Assembly: GCF_041296385.1 (NCBI RefSeq)
Contig: NC_091034.1
Location: 558,001-622,000 of the forward strand
DNA: 64,000 nucleotides
Direction of reading: 5' to 3'
Origin: Aphelocoma coerulescens
Lineage: Eukaryota > Chordata > Aves > Passeriformes > Corvidae
Within the stretch, counting starts at the first letter, position 1. Every line of letters begins with the position of its first letter. Of this stretch, positions 13,501-25,500 are shown piece after piece. A model generated the notes under the pieces. It had not been told where the DNA came from. It saw only the letters and a program-made list of their open reading frames with translations, and searched no databases. A program made the position numbers and the translations under genes.

Positions 13501-16500
13501 GTGATTTGGATCTTGTTGGTTTCATTTTTTTAAAGTAACATTTCATATAGAGGGTTTTTCAGTTTTTTCTTTGATCGATGGGAAATCTCGGGCTCTGTTT
13601 TTGAGTGCACTGAAAGGCTGAGGTTGGCCCTGCTCCATGTTTGTGTGATGCTCAATATGCTGATTTTAAAATCCAGTATCTACAGATGAGAAGAAAGATC
13701 CCTTCACTACACCGACCGTGAGGATTTTTTCCTGTTAATCTTCTTCTATTTTTATTTCACTCAGGTCATTTCACTGCTCTGGCACTTGTTGTTCTTTCAA
13801 TCCAAGCTACTTCATAACCCAAGTTAATTTCCTTACAAAGGAGAGGAGAAATGGGACTCTGTAAATAAGGTTTTGCACAGGCAGGTTCCAGCTTGCAGTG
13901 TTATTGCTGGCTTTGTAATGGCCTGTAGTTTAAATTAAAAAAAAATTAACTTACAGTGTTTGGGCTTTTAATTATGCAGAAGATTAATTTTAATGCTGTA
14001 ATGTCATTATGCTCCAGAGCACACGTTAGCCAAGGCACTGGCTTTGGCAACAGGGAAACAAGGAGTTCTCAAGTCATGTAAAAGATGACTTGAAACTCAG
14101 ATTTCTATTAAAAGCTCAGGACTTCAAATAAAGCACAAAGCTCTCCAAGTGGTTTTTTGTGCTTTACCCCTGATTTAATGATCTTGAACTATTGCATTTC
14201 TCTGCCAGCCTTCTTTTCAGCAATAATTTTCCAGTTCTTTCTTGGAGAGAGGAAGAGAGATTGAAATAACATCATCTGAGGCTGCCTGCTAGTTCAGGAC
14301 CGAGGAGCAGTGTGTCTGCCATATTCATTGGAAAATCCAGATGCTGACCCTCAGGAGCAAGGAGAAAGGGTTTTATTGTTGTGTTTTACTTGGACTAAAG
14401 GCCAAGAGATATTTTTATGCTCTCTGGAGTTAGGATTTAACCTGGGATAAGGGAAACTTCCCGAGCACGTGCTGGTAGCAGTGAGCTCTGTGACTTTGAG
14501 CAATATTTTTTGGGGTTTTGAGCAGAATGGTGTTTTTATTACAGAGCAGCTCGGCCACAAATCATGCCCCTGCTTTCCCTTTAAAGGGAGCCGAGCTGGG
14601 CTGACTGGGACAGGGCTGGGACCTCTTGGGATAACCTCATTCCTGCAGCAGTTCCTCCTGCATGTCCTTTTCATAGCTATAACCTGGCCTGCCTAATTTT
14701 GGGAATGAGACCTTCATCCCCTCCTCCCTGAGCTGCTGGGGCAGCACTGCTGAGGCTCCCGGGTGGATCCCGTATTTTGTGCTGGAGGTGGCAGCTTTTT
14801 GGAGATGAGCAAAGGGATTTGCCTGTTCCTGGAGTGTTTTACAGGACACACCTTCTGTCCAACAGTCAGAGAAACCAGACTTGGATTTTTTTTGCTCTGT
14901 CGAGCTCCGTGGCGAGAAAGAAAATATATTCAGACCCTTAAACATCTTTATCCTGCAGCAGTTCTCTTTTTACAGTTCAACAAAGCAACTCTGTCAGTGA
15001 TTGCAGGGAGAGGCCGGAGCTGAGTTGATCCTGTGGGGATCCAGGGGAACCACCACTCTTCCTTTTCCACTGGCATTAAGTCTCCACCAGATTTTCAAGG
15101 TCAGGGGATTCTACTGGAGCACCCCTGATGTATTTTACACTGAATTCTGCCTACTCTGAACACCCTCACGGCAAAGTTGGCAGCTTTAGTGGTTCTATCT
15201 CTGTGTCTGTGAGTCACTGGATCATCATTCCCTGCTCATCAGCATCACTGGTTGTGCTTCCCTATGAAATGGGGAAGATTTGGTGGTTTTCAGAGCATTA
15301 AGGCACTGAGCAGTGCAGGCTGTTGGACCCAGGGGGTGGTTTCTTGCTGCTGACTGTGTTCCTGGTCTGAGCACCTGCCCACAGGGGACACGTTCCCCCT
15401 GTTCTGAGGGCGCGGGGTGCGTTCCTGCCTCCTCAGGAATGATTGCCTGGAGTTTTTAGGATGGGCACAGCTGTTATCTGCAAGGGGCAAGGGGCAAGAG
15501 CACGTGCTTTTTGAAGTAATTAATTCCTACTCGTCTGCTCTGCAAGGAGAAGGATTATCAAGAGAGGACCTGGGTGCTCCAATCCACATGAAAAACATCG
15601 CCCTGGCTGAAGTCATCAACAACTGTTGCTTCTTAATAAATTCTGGGGTTTCTGCAGCTACAGTGAGGGACCAGCACATTCCAGGGAACAAAACAGGAAA
15701 AACGGTGGTGGTGAAGTGGAATTTCTGCAGAAGAAGGTGCTACCAGAGATCTGAGGCCTTTGATGTCATCATTCTATCATGGCTATTACAAGAAGCAAAG
15801 AGGGAAATGAGAGACTGATGTGTGTTCCAGGCAGAACTCCTTGGAACACAGGAAGTTGAAAGAACTTAATACACATGGAATTCAAAGGGCTGTTTCTTGC
15901 AGAGCTCGTTTATGAGACATATTTCTGTATTAAGTAGCCCAGCTGTGGCGAGTCTCAGAGTTTCTGAGCTGGGGAGGCTGTAACGAACAACTTGGGCTGT
16001 AATTGGAAATATCTTGGAGAAAATTCTCCAGCACCGAAACCTGGAGAGGCAGAAACATAAATCAGGTGTCGCCTTTTTCTTGATTTGCTGCCATAGCCAC
16101 TGGAATATACTTTCTTTTCCATGAGCTGGAAGGCAATGGTGGGTCTTTGCTTTGGTCTTTCATGGCATGTTGGATAATAAAATAAAAATACAAGAGCTGG
16201 TATTAATTTAGGCTTCACAGTTGGCACCACATCAGAGGGGAGAGGCCTCGTGTCCCGCTGGATGGGCCGTGCGCTCGCTGGTGGGTAAATTCTGTGGGAA
16301 GATGTTCCACTGGGGAACGTGACACAGCTGCAGAAACGGGCTGAGGGAGCGTCGGGCCTGTTGAGCAGATCCCTGCAGTGGTGGAGTTACCACTGGGAGT
16401 GGTGTCCGGGATAGTCTGGAATTAAGGGTTTGCTCCTCTTTCCAATCCTAAAGTAAATCTGCGTTGTCACTCCTGTTATCTCCCCTTGTAAGCTGAGATA

Positions 16501-19500
16501 AGAGCTCCAAGTGTTGGTTGGGTTTGCTGGTGTCCCTTCTCCAAAGGAACGAAATGAGCTGAAAACAAGGTCTGGAAGTGTGAATGGTGGCAAAAATGAG
16601 CCTGCATTTGGGCAGGAGTTAAACTACTGGAGAGCACGTGACATTGCTCAACTTGGGGAGAGGGAAATGGAAAAGAAGACCAGAAGTGTCCAGAGTTGTC
16701 CCTCTCCAGGAGCCAAACTGGACACATTACTTTATATTTCCCTACAGCCTCACAGATGAAACTCCATCTTCACGTGGATAATGCTGTTGTCCTGTTGGAT
16801 TGGGGGTTTGGGAAGGTTGGCACCTAAACTCACTTTGTTTTTACCTAAACTTTGTTTGGCACCTAAACCCACATCAGCGCAAATTCTCCTTGCAGCTCCT
16901 GAAGCAGAAATGTGAGCTTGACAGAAAAAGAGAAATCTGGTGTCTGCTAGTTTAAGAGGGGGAAAAATTGAGCAGCGTCTCTGGAGATCTCTGGAGATCC
17001 ATCCCGGGCACGGTCGGAGTTGCTCTGGCTGCAGAACCCCCGGGCTCATGGAAGTCGTGGGATTTAAGGCAAGACTCATTCGGGAGGCTTGGCAGGATTG
17101 CAGCCTCTACAGAGCTTTCTTTTGCCAAAAAAAGGTGGAAAAAATGTATTCTTGAGCAGCAATAATGTTCACATCCTGACAGCTGAGGAAGGAAGCACCC
17201 CGGACCTTTGCCAGCCCCAAATCCATGACCCGTGAGTTTATTTCTGTGCAGTTAAAAATGAAACATTATTTTACACTGTAGATGGTTTCCATGGTTTGAG
17301 TTTGAGTGGAGTGAAATTCTGTCTGATTAAAAACTTTGGGACTGATCAGTTAAATTACATTGCTGTGGCAATATTGAGGTTGTTGCTGTGCAGACGTAAT
17401 CCCTTCTTGGAGGAACCCCTGAAGTGTGGAAGTGACATCACCAAACACGAAGACTGAAAACAGCACTTTGAAAAGTGCTTGGTTTTCACTGAATTTGAGG
17501 AGATTTTGTGATGGAGGGACCTGGGGAACCTGGCTTAGATCTGTGCTTTGCTGAATTCCAGAAATTACGGCGTGCATGGACACGTGGTCGTTCCCAGGCC
17601 TGGTTTTACCCTAGGATAGTGGGAGTAACTGGGCTGTTCTTGCCAAGGTGCTGGGAGCTGCTGGGAGCAGCAGTAAAGGCTCATCCTGGGTTGTGTGAGA
17701 CAAAGCTGTGTTTGTTGCAGTCTGGGCCTGCTTGGCCCTTCCTCTCCTCTCCTTTGACCCCCAGGAAGTTGGGGATTTGTGTTGGGGTTCTGCCCTGCCC
17801 TTAAAGCCTCTCCATAGGGAGATGCAACTCCCTATGGAGATGTGCAGGACTTGGAGCTTGGGAGACCCGGATGATTTTTCCAGCCATTGGTTCTGTGAAC
17901 AAGCAGATGATGTTTGAATATTTAAATAAGACTTTCTTTTTCTAATTGACTTTACTTTTGGGGTGTTCAGCCTGAAGGTAAAAGTCTTTCAGCACCGGTA
18001 GCTCCTGTTGCTCTTTGGTCTGGGGCCTGGATGTGGTGATTCCCGTGGGAATCTGCAGAGTGTCTGCAGGCCCATGGTAACCCTCCAAACAGGGAAACAC
18101 TCTGGAGAAGCCACTGAAGCTCGTACTTACCCTTAGGGGCAGTGGGAACACAGCAAATCCCGTTTCCTCCGTGCCCTTAGGAACAGAGTTGGCTGTTATT
18201 AGCGCTTCTTATTTATCCGTAGTGAAGAACCATTCAAAACTGTATTTTACTGTGATAAAGGAAGTGCACACTGGGTTTTGCCACAGTATCTGCTGGAGAC
18301 CAAAGGCTGGAGCTGGAAATCTGATTGCAGTAAACTTTAGTCACAAAATCAATCCCATTTAGACTCTTAACTGGGCATGTGTGCCTGGAATGTGAATTTA
18401 AGCTGGGAGCAGTTGCCACAAATTAGGAGCAGATTGGATTAATGGGTTTGTCTCCTCTTAATATATTGTGTGGTTTCTTCTACCCTTTAGGGGAAAAACA
18501 TGATTGGAGTAAATCAGTGCTGATCTTGGGAATATTCTGTGGTGTTTCCTTTGACTCACTTGGCCAGGGAGATCATTAATGGTGGAGTTACGAACCTGCT
18601 TTTAAGTTGAAATATAAATCCAGCTCAGGGCAGTGCTGCAGGATTGAAGAAGTTTTCCTTTTGGATGAGATACTGGAAATTTGGGCTTGTTTATGGTTGA
18701 TATTATAAGGATGTTATAATTCTTGAGAAAAATACATTGAGAACAACCTTCCCTCCCAGCCAGTACCTGATTTTTCCAAAAACTTGACTTCCTGAAGGTT
18801 TTTTCCCCTGCATGATCCTTGTGCTGTTGGCAGTGACCTCCTTGCTAGCCCAAGTGCCACTTGGAGCTTGAATGAGCAACTTGTAAAACAATTCCTGTGT
18901 TTTAATGTCATTCTGATGATCATTATTGCTGCATTGAAAGCAAAAGTGGTTAACTCAAGCTGAATCCTCCACAAGGCAGCGACTGCTTCATTTTCCTGTG
19001 CCTCAGACCAGCCCCTGAGAGGGAAGCTCAGCACCCACAGCCACATCAGCTCCGTGTCGTTCAGTGTTGTAACAGATGCACGTTTGCATTGCAGCCCAAA
19101 CCTCTGTAACTGCACCAAAGACCTGGAAGAAACCAAAAGACCGGACCCAAGCCACTGAGGAGGTGACAGAGGCAGAAACAGAGGTGAGAGGGAACCAAAG
19201 TCCTCCTTTACCCAACTGTAAAGATGCTGTTCCTCTCTTGAAACTGTGCTTTAGAGAGTTGCTTTCTCATTGTCTCACAGGATCCAGGGCAGGGTTTTGG
19301 GGAGGAACTGTGCTGTTCCTCAGCATCCTTTAGATAACAGGTGTCAGTCTGTTCCCTTAAAGCTCTTCAGTGTTTCTTTGAGTTTGCCTAATTTAATGAC
19401 TAATACAGTCACAGAATCGCAGACTGGTTTGGGTTGGAAGGGACCTTAAAGACTCATCTCGTTCAACCCCTGCCATGGCAAGGGACACCTTCCACTAGAA

Positions 19501-22500
19501 GGTTCCACTAGACTTCCACCAGCCTCCAGCACTCAGGAACCCCTTCCAGTGAAGGGTGAAGGAAAAGTGGGTTTGCATCTGTCAGCACCTCCCCATTTTG
19601 GTCCCAGGCCACCATCCTGACACTGGGCAGGTTCTTCTGCACAGGGATACCATGGCAAAGGATGGTTTTCCTGATGACCAACTGATGGAGAAGCTGACAA
19701 AGGAAAATGGCTGAAGTTTTCAGGCAAAACCACCTCAGGAGTGATTAGATGAGTGAAGATAACCTCCCTCACTGCTGTTCTGGTAGGGATGTTGCAGCAG
19801 GGAGCTGTGCTTGATATCCTGGGTCAATTTGGGGTTGGAATCGATCAGAAAGGAAGCAAGAGAGTAAAAATGTGAAAGTTCAGACTGCCCAGTGTGTAGA
19901 TAAAAGCTGAGGTTGGCCAGATGTGATGCAGAGCAGGAGAGCAAAGGGTGTCACTGGGGCTGCACCAGCGGGTTCATCCTCCACACTTTGCTCATCCTCC
20001 CCTGGAGGAGTTGCATCTCCTGCACCACCTGGCAGTTCCACTGAGGAATTCTTCAGAGAATTCCCTTGAAAAATCTGCAAGAAGCATTTTAGGATGTGGT
20101 GCCCTCAGGTGGGGAGGCAAAAGGAGCAGGAGCCTCCTCCAGAGCATCCTCAATGAAGTTATTCCTTTGTTCAGTGCTAAGATGTGCTGGGATTTCTCCT
20201 GGGAGAAGCGCGTTCCGACGCCTCCTCGTCTGAATGCACAATCAGGCTGTGTCCTTGGAGAGCTCTAAAATTAACAGCCAGGGATACTATTAATGCTTTT
20301 TCTGAAGCCGAGATGCTGGAATTGTGGCTGGATCTTACATTACCTTCTGTAGTGGGATCTGCTCCAGTTGGCAGCAGGCATTTAAAGGAAGAATCCCCCA
20401 AAACAAGCACCACGTGCCCTTTACCATCCCTTTATCATGAATAGTAGGAGAGAAGGAAAGCAGAGTTGTCTTTCCAGGCTGGGATTGCTCATGGCTTAAC
20501 AGTTCCCTCCATCCAGTCCCATGGAGATTTCATGGACAACGCTGAGTCTTTCCAGTTACACCATTAATTATCAGTGGGCTGTCCATGGGAGTGAGCCAAT
20601 AAATCACCCAGTGGCTCGATGTGGTGTTCCATATCCCCGTGTAAGATGCATTTGTATTCCTGCTGCTCCCAAAAATGCCGTGTGAATCCATGAAGAGCTG
20701 TTCCACGTGCATTGAATTTGTCAGGGTGTTTTCAACAAAACCTCTGCTTCTGTCCATGCTGCAGCCGAAGGAGGAGGGGGAACCTTCAGGGGACAAAGTA
20801 CTTGAATCCGACCAGGAGAAAATGAGCCATGGGCTTCAACTGGAGAGGGAACCCTCGGAGCTCAAACCAGTGAAACCTGTGGAAGAGAATGGGGAGCAGG
20901 AGGCAGAGCTGGTGCGGAATGGCGCCGAGAGCATCTCGGAGGGAGAAGGCACCGACGCCAACTCCGGTTGCACAGAGAGCTCCGGAGAGGGGCCTGTGTA
21001 CCAGTACAAACCAGGTAAGTCCTGCTCCACTCTGCTTCTCTGCCTCCCTCCTGGAAGGGCTGCTGAGACCCCGTGTGTCATCCCTGTGGATGTTCCCAGT
21101 GGGGCTGGAAAGGGATTCAGTGTTCACCATGTGCTGAAATCTGCAACCCAACAGGCCGTGAGAGATCTTCCAGGGGGGCAAAAGGGGAGAATTGGTTTTG
21201 TCTTGCTGGTCATGGTCAAGAGAAGAGAAAATCCCTAATTCCTTGAAAATTTTGTGCGTTTGGATGTTGACTACAGCATGGTGGAAATGGCAGAGAGTTG
21301 ATTCCTGTGTGATTGACAGCTGGAAACCATCCAGGAGATTCCATATGAACCAATATACCTCTGAAATAAGAGGTGGTTAAATAAGAAATGAAAGTGCTCA
21401 TTGGGTCCTAAATACAAATACGTGTGCTCATAAAGATTTAATTTCCTGGGTAAACAGTTACCTGGATCTTTGGATTTCTAGAAAATCGAGGAAAAGAAGC
21501 AGTTTGTGGTTTTCAGTCCGGACACTGCCCAGCTCAGTTCCATTGATTGGGGTATAGGATATCTGTAGGGTGTGTCTGTTATTTTATGAAGACCTAACCT
21601 TTTTGTTATTTATGAAGATTTTGTAATTTATAGACCTGAACCTCAGTTAATCCACCTCATTTGGACAGAACTTGAGACCAACTTCTCAGCTGCTCCCAAT
21701 TTTTAAGCAATTTCTTATTCAAGTGAAACTCCCTCCACATAAAACACTCATTTTTTTTGGAGCCCAGAAATTAAAGAGTCTAATAATAGTAATAAGGAAG
21801 GACCTGGAGAACCTGGTGGGCAAGGAGCACCTCCATTAAGGGATTCCACTGCAGTGGTTATTTCTTCACCACTTTGTTCTGACAAAGAGCTCAATTGCTT
21901 TTCCTTTTTTAATTCAGCTCAATCATATTGTGAGGGGGAAACACAGAGGCCTCTTGATAGCTCATCACACTCAGGGTACCTGACCAGTTCATTAACCAAG
22001 CACTTCCTGAAGTTAATCCATAATTCATCAGCTTGATGCCGTCAGAACAATCCCGGCTGGGTTCAGATGTCCTTTCACTCAGCAGGAGGGGTTGGATTGA
22101 TTCGTGGAAAAGCAACACACAACAGACTTGTGCAATAGTCCTCGATTTCAGCTCTACTCTTTTTAGAAAGGGGAGTTTCTGCCTTTTGGAGGAATTGTGT
22201 GTTTGATCCCTGTCTCTCCCTGCATTGGGGATCGTTCCTGTGGTGCTGCCCAGCTGCTCCTCACATTAAAACAGCTCATTGAGAGTTTTCCAGGAGAAGG
22301 AAACGACATAAACTGCTTGTTGTTGTGTCGGAGCTTTTCCGTGGTAAATGACAGGTGGTGTGGCACAGGGGACAGGCCAGGAATTACAGCCAGGATCCAG
22401 CCAAACCATTTCTGCACCCCTGTATCCTGAAGCTCCTGTCCCTACCAGTACAGTGACAAACATCCACACTCTATTTCCAGTAGAAATAAAACTGCTTAAA

Positions 22501-25500
22501 GAGCTAAAGTTTGTAATTTCTGCTGTGTATTTTCATTCCCAGTTGTTAAAACCCATAGTTGGAATAAGTCCCTGCTCGTGGCCTCTGCGGGGGTGCAGAT
22601 GGTGCAATCCCAGAAGTCCAAAGCTGGGTGTCAGGGAGTGAAATAGAAGAATAATAAATACCTGAAGGGCTGGTAAATACTGAGTAAGGCAGTCTGGCAT
22701 GAGGAAGATCCAAAGGCAGCATCTCCTACAGATGTTTTCCTTCAGATAAAACATGTTTTCTTCCCTAATTTCTAACAAACTGTGTGGCCAGTGCCGAAAA
22801 TCCCATCTCCAGGCCACCAGAGGCTGATTCTCCTTGTGCTAAAGTGGCTGTAGGTTTGTGGGGTGATTTTCACCAGGCAGGGTCCTCCACACCCAAAAAA
22901 GCCCCACGAAAAATAGGTGGAAAGTTGTAATTCCAAATCATGGCCTGTGGTTGTGGCTTCTCTTGCTTCCACTTGTTGTCTCCAGCCTGGGTTGTTCACA
23001 GCTCCATGGTTTCACATTTTCAAAAGGTATTTTTGTTCCATGCTCTGCTCTCCTTGACTCCATGTTTATGACTCCCTTTTACACCAGACAAACCACTTTA
23101 CCTTCGCCATTTTCACGCAGAAACTGGGAACTGTCCCCATTCCACCATATCCCCCAGGAGAGTGGAAGTCAAAGTTAGACACATGGGTTAGAACTGGAAT
23201 TAGTGACCAGATCCGGGTGTGGTTGCTCCGGACCTGGCTCTACAGTCCCCATTGTTTATGTCCCTTTAATGCCACATCTGTTCCCCTCCTCTCTCCCTTC
23301 AAAATGAAAATTAATTGAATCTTTGCAATTTTTTTCAATTTCAGTTTTTTTGAATTGAAATTTCCCAGGCTGTTGCAGCAGCCTCTTCCCCTTGGATTTA
23401 CCAGAACCACGTCTGGGTGAGCAGAGGGTTTGTTTCCTGTGACTCTCAGGGACTTCTCTCCCTACAGAGCAGTGGAAGCCCCTGGACCCGGAGGGGAAGA
23501 AGCAGTACGACCGGGAATTCCTGCTGGATATCCAGTTCATGCCTGCCTGTATCCAGAAGCCCGAGGGTCTGCCTCCCATCAGCGACGTGGTGCTCGACAA
23601 GGTGAGAGGAGAGCCCATAAAACAGGTATGTGCAGGGTTTTGATATAAAAAAAGACCCCTAATGCCTCATTGCTGAACCATTTCCATGCAGGCTTTTGGT
23701 GGGAAGCAGGAATAGTTGGTCTTGTCACAAAATTCTACACATAGAGATGTTGGTGTCTGATGAATGTGTGCAGATGATTAAAAACTGAAGCATTTTTGAT
23801 GGTCTTTATCTGGATAAGTTATACCAAGTTGTTATTAAAATTTAAAATGAGCCAGGCATGAAGAGCTGAGGATCCACGCAAGGCTGGATGAAGAGGCAGT
23901 GGCTTCCGTTAGATCAATTAATTGACCTATTAGATCAATTAAAAAGCAGAGAGAAGCTTTTGGGCAAACTGTTTTTTGATCTGAAGCAGTTTCTTCGCTA
24001 TTTATAAGCTGATCTAATAAAAGATCTTTAAGAACTCCATTCCCAGGCAGTTCTGGGATTTCTCTCCAACCTCATCTCAGAGCTGATTGTCTCTGCTGGA
24101 GGTCTAGGCTTGGGATTTCTGAGTGCTGGCACCAAGGCCTCGTTCTACTCTCACTGAGAACTGGGGAGTTCCTTGGCTTTGATGGAAGCCCCACAGACTC
24201 ACTCTTGAGACTCGGGGATGTGGGTGATCCTTGTGTGCAGAAACATTTCTGCTCTGAGTTTCATACCCAGGCAAATTGTAAAATGCAGCTTTATTCCCAA
24301 AATTATTTCGTCCACCTTCTACTTTCCCATGATTGTTTCTCACTGTTCTGTGTTTGAGCTTCCTGGGCTCAGTTGCCCATCTCTCATGTTGGCACAAAAG
24401 CCATTGCTTTGAGGGAAGGTGGCAGTTTTGTGCTCCTAGACCAAGATGGGCCCGTGTTACCATGATTTTATCCTCCATAATTCCTGCTCAGCCTTGAAAT
24501 ATTTCTTCACTACCTGTTTCCTCAGTAGTCACCTGCAGAAGATGTATTTTAAATTAAATGCTTATTTTTAGTTAAGTGTGAATGCCTAAAACTTGAGCAG
24601 TTTGTTAAAAGCTTTAATTTGGATGTTAAATATGACTATTATGGTTTAGCAGAGGTTGTCTGTAGATTGCATGACCTTTGGTAGCTCAGCACCCCTGAGC
24701 AGCCCCTGTTTGTGTGCTCTGCTCCCGGCACAGGTCAATCAGCCGAAATTGCCACTGAGGACTCTGGACCCCCGGATCCTGCCACGAGGCCCCGACTTCA
24801 CACCAGCCTTTGCTGATTTTGGGAGGCAAGCCCCTGGGGGAAGAAACGTGTCTGGAAGTGTGAGTTTACCCCAACTTGCTCATTTAAAAACTGGCCTTAA
24901 CAGTGATAAAATCCCTCTTCAGGCTTTTGGGCCTCTTCTGATGTTCTGGTGGTTCTGGCTTTGTCAGGATGAATGCAGGGGTGATGTTTGCTTGGCTGAC
25001 AAAACTTGGGGAAATTGGAAATGGTTGTGGATGTTTGTCACTGGTACGTATTGGTTGGGAAGGGTTCGATCTCCTTCCCGTTTCCCTGTGTGAGAGGGTG
25101 GAAGTGTTTCCACACCCGGACCCGGCAGTCGCGTGTGCGGTCGCACGTTCGTCGTTCAACAAACCCGGCGCCGGCGTGTCAGCCTGGGAGGCTGAGCTGC
25201 AAAACACGCCAACAGAGCAAGGAGGTTCTACTAACAAACAAAATGTACCCATCACTTTGTGTTCCTGCTTTCTCTGTGCTTCCCTGTGTTGCTTTAGTCA
25301 CTTCATTCCTCGTTTTCCCACCTTTTCCCCTGCTTTTCTTTCACTTTCCCTTCTTTTCCCTGTGTCTGGCTTTGCCCACGCTCTGAAATCACTTCTTCAC
25401 TCGTGCCTCTGCCATGTCTTTCCCTGGGGCACAGGTGCCCCCAGCACGTGCCACGCCGTCAGTGCCGCTGGAGGAGGACGCTGCCGCCGTTAGGGGCAAT

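Larger units (their letters stand above)
12287..19094 (+). other. EIF4G3 intron c/d (6.8 kb, longest in the window)
   Basis: Contains a CR1 fragment at about 12571-12730, a short minisatellite at 12941-13026, an AT-rich patch near 13090-13140 and two hairpins (14129-14166 and 17809-17840). I see no exon. Open frames in it are short and without recognisable relatives. Confidence 0.8.
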
